Positions 6,144 to 12,544 of a DNA stretch of 15,630 bases are shown here, piece after piece. The notes beneath the pieces were generated by a model, which was given only the letters and a program-made list of their open reading frames with translations, made no database searches and was not told the DNA's origin. How positions within the stretch are numbered: position 1 is the stretch's first letter; each line of letters begins with the position of its first letter. Position numbers and translations under genes: made by a program. The DNA is taken from assembly GCA_964470525.1 (NCBI GenBank), contig CAYYDE010000011.1, positions 1 through 15,630 on the forward strand. Direction: 5' to 3'. Origin of the DNA: CAYYDE01 sp964470525 (GTDB lineage Bacteria > Patescibacteriota > Gracilibacteria > BD1-5 > UBA6164).

Positions 6144-6637
6144 AGTGACAGTACACCGATGCGGTAGGCGATACCGGCGTATTTTGCGCTGAGCGCTTGC
6201 GCGGTTTTAACCGCGTCGGATCGCACGAGATAACGCCGCGCGCGCGTTTTTGCTGTATCAAAAACATGTCCCGTCCAATAACCGTCAACCCGTTTACGTT
6301 CGCCGGCCGGAACGGCGACAATAAGATAAGCGGGAGAACGCGCTTTTTTAACGACACGCTTTTTTCGAGCCGGCGCAGTATTCTTTTTAACAACGCGCTT
6401 TTTCTTGACCGTATTCTTTTTAACAACGCGCTTTTTCTTCGGATTAATCCGCCACCGATGCGGCTCACGGTCATAGCCGATAACGTCGTCGAGCTTCACG
6501 AAAGTTGCGCGGCCGGACGTGCCGATGTAGACACCGGCGATATCGCCTTTCGGATCAAGCTTGAATTTCGTGACAGTTCCTTTCTTCGCTTGACCGCGTG
6601 CCGCGCGATACGTTATTTCATAGCCGATTTTTATCAT
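6140..6637 (-). CDS. Lysine-rich repeat protein, candidate DNA-binding protein
   Basis: The 165-residue product has an N-terminal beta domain (residues 1-60: strands at IGYEITYRA, GTVTKFKLD, ATFVKLDDVIGYD, like a small SH3-type barrel), a central run of basic repeats (residues 66-99, units of KKKRVVKKNT) and a C-terminal domain (about 101-165) with AYLIVAV and GYWTGHVFDT. The basic repeat should bind DNA non-specifically, as histone-like and viral core proteins do. The repeat is encoded by a 29-base exact duplication, so copy number may vary between relatives. It overlaps its upstream neighbour as ATGA. Function is inferred from composition. Confidence 0.6.
   Translation of the reverse strand: MIKIGYEITYRAARGQAKKGTVTKFKLDPKGDIAGVYIGTSGRATFVKLDDVIGYDREPHRWRINPKKKRVVKKNTVKKKRVVKKNTAPARKKRVVKKARSPAYLIVAVPAGERKRVDGYWTGHVFDTAKTRARRYLVRSDAVKTAQALSAKYAGIAYRIGVLSL
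6378..6439 (-). repeat. Direct repeat of 29 bases, period 33, inside the lysine-rich gene
   Basis: Bases 6378-6406 and 6411-6439 are identical, 33 bases (11 codons) apart, and encode repeated KKKRVVKKNT units. A more degenerate third unit lies at about 6340-6368. Perfect identity at the nucleotide level points to recent expansion. Confidence 0.9.
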
Positions 6638-6951
6638 TGTCCACCTTGAGCGCGAATATAAGCCTCACCCGCCGGCGTAATGCGGAAAACGCCAGACGAA
6701 TCATAATACGCATAACCGAGGTCGATCCAGTGTTGCGCGTCCAATTGCGATTGCGGCGTAATTTCCACGGGCTGATAATTGGAATCTGCTATAACCTGTC
6801 GCCACGCATCGCCCGTTAATCCGCGTTGAATAGCGTCCGTGAGCGCGGTGCCCGTAGTTGAAAACAGATTTTGAGCGTCGCGGCGTGAAATAAAATAGAC
6901 GGTCAATATAGCACCGGCGATGATCGCAATTCCTTTCCAGTCAAAACGCAC
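6634..6951 (-). CDS. Membrane-anchored small protein, 105 residues, GTG start
   Basis: The most likely start is a GTG at 6951, because AGAGGA lies seven bases upstream and the frame's upstream ATG at 7017 would place its start inside the neighbouring gene without a ribosome site. The product begins with a single membrane segment (residues 6-21, KGIAIIAGAILTVYFI) followed by RR, predicting a short N terminus outside and a soluble C-terminal domain in the cytoplasm or particle lumen. Residues 72-105 (HWIDLGYAYYDSSGVFRITPAGEAYI) look like the end of a winged-helix fold. It is one of several single-span proteins in this block, probably in a virion membrane. Function unknown. Confidence 0.6.
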   Translation of the reverse strand: MRFDWKGIAIIAGAILTVYFISRRDAQNLFSTTGTALTDAIQRGLTGDAWRQVIADSNYQPVEITPQSQLDAQHWIDLGYAYYDSSGVFRITPAGEAYIRAQGGQ

Positions 6952-6962
6952 GGCATAGTCCT

Positions 6963-7256
6963 CTAAATTTGCCACGCGCCAATTTTGCGTGAGAAAATGA
7001 ACACATGCGCCGCCCATGGTCCGACGGCGAGACATGCGGCGGCGTCGGAGAGGATCGGCAGACCGAGCCGTTTGATGGCGGCAAGCTGCGCATCGATAAA
7101 ATCGGCGTGTCGCACCAAAGTTTCATATTCCCGAAACGTATCAGGCTTTTCCTCACGCACGGCTTCCATTCTAGTTCGCAAAACATGGAGCGCGGTTTTA
7201 TTATCGGTCAAAATTTTCTCAGCCGTTGCGCAATTTGCGAAACGCGCGAGATTCAT
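6963..7256 (-). CDS. Hypothetical helical protein, 97 residues
   Basis: I do not recognise this protein. Residues 1-60 are predicted helices with mixed charge (EKILTDNKTALHVLRTRMEAV; YETLVRHADFIDAQLAAIKR), possibly a coiled coil or helical hairpin. Residues 64-90 are more hydrophobic (LGLPILSDAAACLAVGPWAA) and may form a monotopic or membrane-dipping helix. It starts in an ATGA overlap with the single-span protein at 7253-7528, implying coupled translation and a shared process. A role in the virion membrane complex is likely by context only. Confidence 0.6.
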   Translation of the reverse strand: MNLARFANCATAEKILTDNKTALHVLRTRMEAVREEKPDTFREYETLVRHADFIDAQLAAIKRLGLPILSDAAACLAVGPWAAHVFIFSRKIGAWQI

Positions 7257-7528
7257 TTCTTTTTCATGAGCATGACGAGCAGAACCCCGCCGAGCGCGAC
7301 CGCGCCGGCGACGAGCAGCGTATTACGCGTACCGGATTCCACGCCGACGTTAAGCGTAGCCTGGGGGACCACGCCGGTTTTCGCCTGCTGTCGCATCGCT
7401 TCGATCTGCGCGACACTCTGCCCTACGGCCGTCAATCCGGTAATCGCCTGTTGCCACCACGGCGTAGCAACGGCAGTGTCACCCAGCGTTTCCACGCCAT
7501 CGCCGGACCAGTATCGATTATATGACAT
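7253..7528 (-). CDS. Single-span membrane protein, 91 residues
   Basis: The N-terminal 65 residues are soluble, with a helix containing WWQQAITGLTAVGQSVAQIE. Residues 69-88 form a strong membrane segment (NTLLVAGAVALGGVLLVMLM) ended by KKK, a tail-anchor arrangement with the bulk on one side of the membrane. GAGG precedes the ATG at seven bases. With three neighbours of the same plan it resembles small membrane proteins of tailless phages such as PRD1, which line the inner membrane and build the genome-delivery tube; that comparison is by plan only, not by sequence similarity. Confidence 0.65.
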   Translation of the reverse strand: MSYNRYWSGDGVETLGDTAVATPWWQQAITGLTAVGQSVAQIEAMRQQAKTGVVPQATLNVGVESGTRNTLLVAGAVALGGVLLVMLMKKK

Positions 7529-7537
7529 TTTGAAACC

Positions 7538-8335
7538 TCACATTTTGGTAGCGAGAAACAGCGTAACCAAACCGATGCCGGCTGGCAAGAGCCAATCTGG
7601 CCCGGTCGATTGCGGCGTGGACGGTTCGAGCTGAGGAATAGCGGGCGGATTGCGCGCGGCGTCAATTGCCTGATAAACACCATACGCCTGCTGCGCGCCG
7701 CCGGCGACGGCACCGGCCGTACCGGCCACTTTTCCGGCGGTCGCGAGTGCGCCGGTCGCCGCGCCGCCGGTAACCGCATTGTACGCGGCTTGCGCGCCCC
7801 AAGTTGCCGCGCCCACTTTCGCCGCATTTTTCGCGGTCCGCTTCAGCGTATCTTCTTTCAGCGCGTCGCGCCCCGCTTTTGCTGACTGAAACAGCGCCGT
7901 GCCAGCGGCCGCGCCGACGGGGCCGCCGAGGATAAAGCCGGCCGTCGGCGCGGCGACTTCGAACACGGGCTTGAGCACCGGCACGGTGACCGTCGTTTTC
8001 GCAGCATCGCCGACGTGCTTGCCCGCTTGCTGAAACGGATCGAGTACGGATTTTCCCGTCGCGAGATTGATCACCGCTTTAGTTGGCGCGATCATGACCG
8101 AGCCGGCGGCTTTCGCGACATCTTTTCCAATATCAATCGTATGTTCGACGGCCGACTTGATCGCTTTTCCGCTCACGATATCTTTCACGCCGCCCGTAAC
8201 CGCCTTCGTCACTTTCTTGAGCGCTTTTTTCAAGCTGAACCCGAGTAGCTCATCTTCAGGCACGTAAAAATGACGTGCCTGTTGATAAGCGGCGTTTCGG
8301 CGACGGACAACGGTAATGCGCATCGGCTGTGCCAT
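7538..8335 (-). CDS. Tail-anchored Gly/Ala-rich virion membrane protein, 265 residues
   Basis: The N terminus (1-24) is basic; residues 32-110 carry repeated amphipathic helical segments with lysines (KKALKKVTKAVTGGVKDIV); residues 122-215 are Gly/Ala-rich with GGPVGAAAGTAL-type stretches that can pack as helices or dip into membranes; residues 226-245 are Pro/Ser-rich; and residues 247-262 (WLLPAGIGLVTLFLA) are a C-terminal membrane anchor. GAGG lies five bases before the ATG, overlapping the stop of the previous gene. The plan suggests a virion membrane-associated or DNA-delivery protein. No named family is recognised. Confidence 0.6.
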   Translation of the reverse strand: MAQPMRITVVRRRNAAYQQARHFYVPEDELLGFSLKKALKKVTKAVTGGVKDIVSGKAIKSAVEHTIDIGKDVAKAAGSVMIAPTKAVINLATGKSVLDPFQQAGKHVGDAAKTTVTVPVLKPVFEVAAPTAGFILGGPVGAAAGTALFQSAKAGRDALKEDTLKRTAKNAAKVGAATWGAQAAYNAVTGGAATGALATAGKVAGTAGAVAGGAQQAYGVYQAIDAARNPPAIPQLEPSTPQSTGPDWLLPAGIGLVTLFLATKM

Positions 8336-8337
8336 AG

Positions 8338-9390
8338 CTACCTCATCAAGAAAAATGCGGCAGCCGCCGCGAGCAAGAGCGGCATCGTCGCACCGGCGGC
8401 CGCGACCGGCGCGGGCGCATCGACATCCGCGCCGCTGTCGAACATCGGCATGACCACGCCGGCATTCGAGCCGACGCCGCGTTGCACCTGTTCGTTCGGC
8501 GACCAGTAGCCGCGTGCGACCGCACCGCTTCCGCTGCCGCCTTGACCCGGCGTACCGCCGCCGTACGAAAACGTCGGCGTATCCACGTGTGTGAGATGTT
8601 CCTGCCCCGTCGTGAGCATGTTCGTATTCTGCAACAAATCATCCGCCGAAAAAAATCCAGCTTGCATATTTTGCGCGGCAGCGGTCAACAACTGATCGCG
8701 CGCCTGTGCGGCGATATCAGCTTGCCCCGTCAACACGTTCATATCACTGCCGCCTGCGGCCATTTTCTGAAGCGCCGTATTCGCGGCCGTCGTGGATGCG
8801 ACATTCGCGAGCAACAGCGCATTATTACCGCCAGTTGCGAGCACGGTTTGCGCGGTAGCCGCGAGCCGATTCGCTAAATCGGCGAGCTGATCGGGCGATG
8901 CGCCGGCGGCGCGATACGCTTCCATCTGAGCCAGAGCCGCCGCTTTTTCGACAGCCGACGCGGACGCTTGCATCGTAGCCGCACCGGCGGCGGCGGCGCG
9001 CATGGCGCTATCGGAATCGATCACCGCTTTCATGCGCGCCGCGAATTCGGGATCAACAGCCGCGCGTTGCGCTTGAGACATGCCTGTATAATTCGGCGTC
9101 GCATCGACAATGACCGGCGTCGATGCGAGACCGTTCAGCATCGACGACTTAACTTTCGTGGCAAAATTAAAGAGTATCGAAGGCTTCGGCTTCACAACGG
9201 GCGCGTTTTTCTTCGTGAGATGCAGAATCATCGCCGGCTGCGCCTTCGCCGGCTGCACCTTCACCGGCGTTGCTATTGCGCGCTGCTTCGCCATTGCCGC
9301 TATGATGTTGTCAAACAACCCGCCCATTCCGGCATCGTAAGTACCACGTCGATTGATTCGGATTCGGAGCGGAGCTGTATAATTTTGCAT
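8338..9390 (-). CDS. Large alanine-rich tail-anchored protein, 350 residues, first gene of the virion block
   Basis: The N terminus is basic (RIRINRRG), residues 45-90 are Lys/Pro/Ala-rich, and residues 105-255 are predicted alanine-rich helix or coiled coil. A Gly/Ser linker follows at about 275-292 (SYGGGTPGQGGSGSG), and residues 325-348 are a C-terminal membrane segment (ATMPLLLAAAAAFFLM) ending in Arg. The whole protein could be an elongated membrane-anchored fibre or internal tube component. It is the first gene after the promoter-like region at 9436-9467, with AAGGA upstream of the ATG. Function is inferred from architecture only. Confidence 0.6.
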   Translation of the reverse strand: MQNYTAPLRIRINRRGTYDAGMGGLFDNIIAAMAKQRAIATPVKVQPAKAQPAMILHLTKKNAPVVKPKPSILFNFATKVKSSMLNGLASTPVIVDATPNYTGMSQAQRAAVDPEFAARMKAVIDSDSAMRAAAAGAATMQASASAVEKAAALAQMEAYRAAGASPDQLADLANRLAATAQTVLATGGNNALLLANVASTTAANTALQKMAAGGSDMNVLTGQADIAAQARDQLLTAAAQNMQAGFFSADDLLQNTNMLTTGQEHLTHVDTPTFSYGGGTPGQGGSGSGAVARGYWSPNEQVQRGVGSNAGVVMPMFDSGADVDAPAPVAAAGATMPLLLAAAAAFFLMR

Positions 9391-9418
9391 GATTCGAATT
9401 TCCTTTTCGATTGCGCCG

Positions 9419-9460
9419 GCGGAATTGTAATAGCAATTATAATTAGAATGGTAATTCCGC
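9419..9460. repeat. 8-bp inverted repeat around the virion-block promoter
   Basis: GCGGAATT at 9419-9426 and its exact complement at 9453-9460 flank the AT-rich core that contains the candidate -10 box. The symmetry and position fit an operator for a dimeric regulator, but no partner is identified. Confidence 0.45.
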
Positions 9461-9467
9461 GCGTCAA
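9436..9467 (-). promoter_or_regulatory. Promoter-like region for the virion block
   Basis: On the minus strand TTGACG (9462-9467) overlaps the stop of the transglutaminase-like gene and a perfect TATAAT (9436-9441) lies downstream. The 20-base spacing is longer than the usual 17, so the true boxes may be shifted or an activator may be needed. It is one of the few sizeable AT-rich gaps inside the leftward unit, directly before the large virion protein gene. Confidence 0.45.
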
Positions 9468-9961
9468 TGATTATCTATCACGAGACCTTCGAGCGCATCC
9501 GGCGGTTCCCAGCCGAATGGTACCGGCTCGGTTGTTTCGAGCGGTACCCAGGGGCCAGAGCCGCCGATGCGAGTTTCGATTAATACGTGCGAAAATTTGC
9601 CCGGCTTGAACGACATCGCCTTGAACCGCGTCGGATGACCGATCGATTCGAGCAATGAAGCGAGCAGCACGGATTTATCATCGCAATCGCCTTGCCCGAT
9701 TTGCAGTGTCACGTCCGGCATCTGCAACGTTTCAACGCCGCGAATGTCGCGCACGTAGCGGATGCGGTCGCGCACGAAACGCCATAGCGCGTACACTTCG
9801 GCACGGAAATCTTTCTGTGGAAAAAGACGCGTCAATCGCACCGCGAGATCGCGAACAGCGGGATGCGTCTTACCGGCCAGCGTCAAATTGCGCATGACCC
9901 ATAGCGTATCTTCCGTGCCGGCGCGGCCGCTACCGATTTCTGTCAAAAAAGAAGGGCGCAT
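9464..9961 (-). CDS. Transglutaminase-like (papain-fold) protein
   Basis: The product matches the transglutaminase-like cysteine enzyme superfamily: a helical N-terminal part ending in RDRIRYVRD (about 64-72), the nucleophile Cys93 in QGDCDDKSVLLASLL, His125 in KFSHVLIE and an acidic third residue, Glu142 in WVPLETT, where Asp is usual. Members act as proteases, peptide-cross-linking enzymes or amidases; in a virus it could mature or cross-link virion proteins or cut the host envelope. The start is uncertain: ATG 9961 lies inside a terminator hairpin, TTG 9946 comes just after it, and ATG 9895 would cut into the conserved N-terminal region. Substrate unknown. Confidence 0.75.
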   Translation of the reverse strand: MRPSFLTEIGSGRAGTEDTLWVMRNLTLAGKTHPAVRDLAVRLTRLFPQKDFRAEVYALWRFVRDRIRYVRDIRGVETLQMPDVTLQIGQGDCDDKSVLLASLLESIGHPTRFKAMSFKPGKFSHVLIETRIGGSGPWVPLETTEPVPFGWEPPDALEGLVIDNH

Positions 9962-9982
9962 AGTGGGAAACTATGCGCCCTT
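9945..9982 (-). terminator. Strong intrinsic terminator with a 13-bp stem
   Basis: The arms 9952-9964 and 9970-9982 are perfectly complementary with a 5-base loop, followed on the minus strand by C and six T (9950-9945). It ends the block 10014-11620. The apparent ATG of the transglutaminase-like gene lies within the stem. Confidence 0.9.
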
Positions 9983-10000
9983 GCGGCTCATCCGGTCAAG

Positions 10001-10030
10001 TGTTCAATAAGGTTCAATAAGGTTCAAAAG
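10001..10030. repeat. Short tandem repeat, 10-base period
   Basis: Three near-identical decamers based on GGTTCAATAA run from 10001 to 10030, covering the end of the 72-residue gene and its stop codon. The purpose is unknown; replication slippage is the simplest origin. Confidence 0.7.
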
Positions 10031-10232
10031 CTTCGCGGAGCGTTTTCAGCTTAGTAAGGTCTACATTAATCACATTTACCGCCTCATCGTCCAGTTCCTG
10101 ACCGGGCAGCTTAGGCATATCGAGATAATACTCGAAAGTGTTAATGCTATTCGTGAGTATTTCATACACCAGCCGGCGCTCGTATTGAGAAATTTCGACG
10201 ATAAAAAGATCATCATTCACGGGACTGTTCAT
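10014..10232 (-). CDS. Hypothetical acidic protein, 72 residues
   Basis: I do not recognise this protein. The ATG at 10232 has an almost perfect ribosome site, AGGAGG, six bases upstream, so it is probably well expressed. The product starts MNSPVNDDLFIVEISQYERR, with a strand then a helix (RRLVYEILTNSINTFEYYL), followed by acidic residues and a final helix (LTKLKTLREAFEPY). It overlaps the C-terminal end of the upstream gene by 20 bases and is the last gene before a strong terminator. A small regulatory or replication accessory protein is possible. Confidence 0.65.
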   Translation of the reverse strand: MNSPVNDDLFIVEISQYERRLVYEILTNSINTFEYYLDMPKLPGQELDDEAVNVINVDLTKLKTLREAFEPY

Positions 10233-10491
10233 AGTCAACCTCCTGAAGGTTCAGGGATTTCTTCACCGCTTTCCGCGCTGAAAAGTTCGTCAAACCATGC
10301 ACGGTGAGCGATACTATTACGGAGTCCAGCGCAGTGATTTCATCTGCAATGTCGGCGCGGACCTTGTCGCTTAATCCGTCACTAAGCGCGAGCGATTCTA
10401 CTAGACATTCCAGGCGAAAATTGAGCGCTGTTATTATCAGTTCAAGTCCGTTCGAATCCAATTTAATATATCGCATTTCCGGGTTATTCAT
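10213..10491 (-). CDS. Hypothetical helical protein, 92 residues, with an out-of-frame duplicated 3' end
   Basis: The ATG at 10491 overlaps the stop of the 378-residue gene, with GAGG nine bases upstream. Residues 1-65 form a beta strand and two amphipathic helices (IKLDSNGLELIITALNF; ADIADEITALDSVIVSL), a common plan for small phage proteins. The last third is unusual: the DNA at 10248-10305 is a diverged copy of the end of the upstream gene, but is read here in another frame (TVHGLTNFSARKAVKK). The alternative frame would give RAWFDELFSAES and stop at 10235-10237. A natural or sequencing frameshift is possible, so the C terminus is uncertain. Confidence 0.55.
   Translation of the reverse strand: MNNPEMRYIKLDSNGLELIITALNFRLECLVESLALSDGLSDKVRADIADEITALDSVIVSLTVHGLTNFSARKAVKKSLNLQEVDYEQSRE
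10248..10305 (-). repeat. Diverged duplicate of 10536-10602
   Basis: This stretch matches the 3' part of the 378-residue gene: both encode RAWFDEL, then LFS, then EPS when read in the corresponding frame. Copy two lacks 21 bases lying between two AGTTCG repeats in copy one (10560-10565 and 10581-10586) and has a 12-base gain nearby, both multiples of three. Confidence 0.75.
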
Positions 10492-11620
10492 GGGCCACAT
10501 CCTCAGGAATATCCTGAACCGGCATTGCCGCTGACGGTTCAGGGCTTTCTTCACTGAAAAGTTCGCGCAGCGCCGCTTGCAGTTCGTCAAACCACGCGCG
10601 GTAATACGCGACTTCAGGCACGTACTCAGTAGCTTTATCGATTGAATCCGGCTGCAACAAATGCTCGATAACGACTTGCGCTGGAAGTTGGTCCGCAATT
10701 ACTTCCGCATAGAGCGACGGATTTTTATCCGTCGCAGCCAACTGGACAAGCCGCTTAATCTGAGAACGAATGAGCTGATCTTGAATAATACCCACCGGCT
10801 GCTCCTCATTATTGACGTTGCCGGCGGCCGCGCCGGCGGGGTGAACGGTTCCGGCCGTCGGCTGTTGCGCAGGAATTGCCCGTATTGCCGTTCCCGCGCT
10901 GGCCGGTATTTGCGCGCGCGGCGTTGTGAGCGATGAGATTGCATTGCCGAAAGCCTCACTTTTAAGCAAATCGCGCGCGATATCGAGCAGATTCGTTTCG
11001 CCGCTTCCGCCCGATGACGGCACCAAATCCTTTACGACGCTGATAACTTTCACCAATTGATCCGTGGAATCGCGCGCCGGCGCAATAAATTCCTTCATCT
11101 GCGACATCATCGATAGCATGAGTGTCATGCTTTCCATCGGATTTGTAGGAGCCGCGCTCTTCCCCGCTGTTTGAAACATGAGCTGTTTCATCTGCTCAAA
11201 CATTTGATGCTGCTGCTTCGCCATCGCTTCGAGCGCCGATGTCAAATCGCTACTTACCGCTTTCGCTGTCGGCGCGAGCGTTTTCGCGATAGCGAGCCGC
11301 GTAGCGCGAGTCAGCTTAAATTGCTGCGCGCCTTTTTTCGTGTACACGCGAATGACGTAGTTTCCGGGACCGAATTCGTCGCGCACTCGATCCGTTATCG
11401 GCAATTCGCTTGGCGAACAGTCAAAACAGAACGCCATATTCGCGCCTTCGACTTTATATACCTTAATTTTGTGCTCCACTTCGCGCGTGTCGCCGCCGAA
11501 CTCCGACGTAATGCGCCCCAGCTCATCATCAACTTCAGCCTCGATCTGGGAAATGTCCTCAGCCTCACCTTCAATTACAATCTCATCGTCGTCCGGCGAC
11601 GGTAATGCACGTCGGGCCAT
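10484..11620 (-). CDS. Unknown 378-residue multidomain protein, first gene after the replication block
   Basis: The start at 11620 (MARRALPSPDDD) has GAGG nine bases upstream; an ATG at 11635 overlaps that site and is rejected. Domains visible: an acidic N terminus (8-40); a globular domain at about 48-100 with VEHKIKVYKVEG, a Cys pair (AFCFDCSPSEL) and EFGPGNYVIRVYTKKG; a Gln/Met-rich helical segment at 125-190 (KQQHQMFEQMKQLMF; MESMTLMLSMMSQMKEF) likely to form a coiled coil; a low-complexity Ala/Pro linker at 245-275; and a helical C-terminal domain ending RAWFDELQAALRELF. It has no Walker motif, so it is not a packaging ATPase. Scaffolding or assembly is one guess, replication accessory another. 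Confidence 0.65.
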   Translation of the reverse strand: MARRALPSPDDDEIVIEGEAEDISQIEAEVDDELGRITSEFGGDTREVEHKIKVYKVEGANMAFCFDCSPSELPITDRVRDEFGPGNYVIRVYTKKGAQQFKLTRATRLAIAKTLAPTAKAVSSDLTSALEAMAKQQHQMFEQMKQLMFQTAGKSAAPTNPMESMTLMLSMMSQMKEFIAPARDSTDQLVKVISVVKDLVPSSGGSGETNLLDIARDLLKSEAFGNAISSLTTPRAQIPASAGTAIRAIPAQQPTAGTVHPAGAAAGNVNNEEQPVGIIQDQLIRSQIKRLVQLAATDKNPSLYAEVIADQLPAQVVIEHLLQPDSIDKATEYVPEVAYYRAWFDELQAALRELFSEESPEPSAAMPVQDIPEDVAHE

Positions 11621-11694
11621 AATGTGTAACCTCATGATTAATCAGTTATTTACGCTGATGCGCGTAGCGTACCCAGTAACCTATAGTGTAGGCT

Positions 11695-11723
11695 AGTATA
11701 TAGGAATTCAGGACAAAGAAAAG
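11695..11723 (-). promoter_or_regulatory. Possible promoter for the 10014-11620 block
   Basis: TATACT (11695-11700, minus strand) matches the -10 consensus at five of six bases in a 105-base intergenic gap just after a terminator. No good -35 box lies at 16-18 bases; the region there is the terminator T run. It may use an activator or another sigma factor. Confidence 0.4.
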
Positions 11724-11738
11724 GGCGCCGGAGCGCCC
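11714..11738 (-). terminator. Intrinsic terminator closing the replication block
   Basis: GGGCGC and GCGCCC (11723-11728 and 11733-11738) form a 6-bp stem with a 4-base loop, followed on the minus strand by TTTTCTTT. It lies seven bases after the stop of the cysteine-rich gene. Confidence 0.85.
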
Positions 11739-11745
11739 CCTTAAA

Positions 11746-11976
11746 TCAATCCCCCAAAAACGTTCCCGGTCTCAATTCCGTTACCGGCGTCACTGAACGA
11801 TAAAAACCGCATGCCGGGTCGTCTTGTTTTACCGGCGGGCGAATGCTCATAATTCCCATTGCGCCGCCTTGATTGATCGGAAACGGTACTGGCGGATTGA
11901 ACTTGCAGTAAAAAGCGTTCATTTGATGCAGTTCCTTGTGGAGAAATTTGCAGGAACCGCAGACCATGTCGCTCAT
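11746..11976 (-). CDS. Small four-cysteine protein, putative metal-binding
   Basis: The chosen start at 11976 gives 76 residues; an ATG at 12039 would add 21 Arg/Lys-rich residues read from the preceding gene in another frame and has no ribosome site. Cys6, Cys9, Cys24 and Cys56 in CGSCKF, YCKFNPPV and PACGFY follow a pattern seen in many short phage and bacterial proteins with a CxxC-F-x(n)-C-P-x(n)-C layout that probably bind zinc or an iron-sulfur cluster. It ends the replication block, directly before a terminator, so a regulator or replication accessory is plausible. The ATG follows the previous stop by one base and has the AAATAAA context found at the rightward genes. Confidence 0.65.
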   Translation of the reverse strand: MSDMVCGSCKFLHKELHQMNAFYCKFNPPVPFPINQGGAMGIMSIRPPVKQDDPACGFYRSVTPVTELRPGTFLGD

Positions 11977-11977
11977 T

Positions 11978-12427
11978 TTATTTCTGCCGGGTCGCCGCTT
12001 TTTCCGGCGACGGCAACGAACGCATCGTTTCCATTTCATGCCGAATCGCGGCGAGCGGATCAGCGCCGCGATGCTCGATCAGACTGCGCACCGTAAAATC
12101 GTAACCTACCGGCGATTTGCTCGGCTTAACGCCGACCTCAAACGCAAAATCGACCGCCTCGGCCTGGTCGGCGGAAATGGCCCCGGCGAGCAAATTCTCA
12201 GCAATACCGGGCAGAATCAGCGCGCCCGATGCTGTCACGTCGCCCGTTTCGAGATTGACGCCTTCAAATCGCCCGATGAAACGCACAAAATTGCCGTACT
12301 GAGTCTGACCCGGCTTCATCGCATTCACCGTGCCGTAGATATGCGCAACGGGTCTCGCCTTTTCCGGCCGCTCGATTTTTTCGCCGACAATTCCCTTCAC
12401 AGTAATCTTTTTGACGATTTCAGTCAT
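11978..12427 (-). CDS. Candidate single-stranded-DNA-binding or replication accessory protein, 149 residues
   Basis: Start at 12427 (MTEIVKKITVKG) is supported by GAGG eight bases upstream; upstream ATGs lack one. The product is beta-rich in its first 95 residues: ARPVAHIYGTVNAMKPGQT, YGNFVRFIGRFEGVNLETGD and ASGALILPGIAENLL, a layout like an OB-type barrel in which a YG-x-F-x-G strand is followed by a hairpin. The C-terminal third is helical and ends in Lys/Glu residues. Protein-primed phages encode a single-strand-binding protein to coat displaced strands, and the gene lies in the replication block two genes after the polymerase, which fits. The family assignment is tentative. Confidence 0.5.
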   Translation of the reverse strand: MTEIVKKITVKGIVGEKIERPEKARPVAHIYGTVNAMKPGQTQYGNFVRFIGRFEGVNLETGDVTASGALILPGIAENLLAGAISADQAEAVDFAFEVGVKPSKSPVGYDFTVRSLIEHRGADPLAAIRHEMETMRSLPSPEKAATRQK

Positions 12428-12544
12428 GATTGTGTCCTCGCTATTAATCATAATGGTTTTTGTGCTACCGGAACCGCACATTACGCTGTGGAATATCCGC
12501 GCACCGGATACGCGGTAAGAAAATCAAGTCAAATTCACGTCAAT
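12428..12544 (-). promoter_or_regulatory. Intergenic gap with promoter-like sequences
   Basis: This 117-base gap is unusually large for the unit. On the minus strand it contains overlapping TTGACG and TTGACT hexamers near 12523-12540 and a TATGAT near 12447-12452, 20 bases before the start at 12427. No pair has ideal spacing, so internal promoter activity is possible but unproven. It also holds a second copy of the 12-mer found at 12629-12640. Confidence 0.35.

Noticed and set aside
8968..9609. Rightward open frame of 213 codons
   Set aside because: Antisense to the 350-residue and transglutaminase-like genes; Arg/His-rich low-quality sequence and runs across their intergenic promoter region.
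10492..10698. Upstream extension of the 92-residue gene to a start at 10698
   Set aside because: It would overlap the 378-residue gene in another frame for over 200 bases; ATG 10491 has its own GAGG site.
11678..11690. T7-like promoter core CACTATAGG on the minus strand
   Set aside because: Only the core matches; the upstream part of a T7 promoter is not present, no single-subunit RNA polymerase gene is visible, and a bacterial -10 box lies nearby.
11977..12039. Arg/Cys-rich extension of the four-cysteine protein (MKWKRCVRCRRRKK start)
   Set aside because: Lies wholly inside the preceding gene with no ribosome site; the extra CxxC is tempting, but the start at 11976 fits the packing of the unit.
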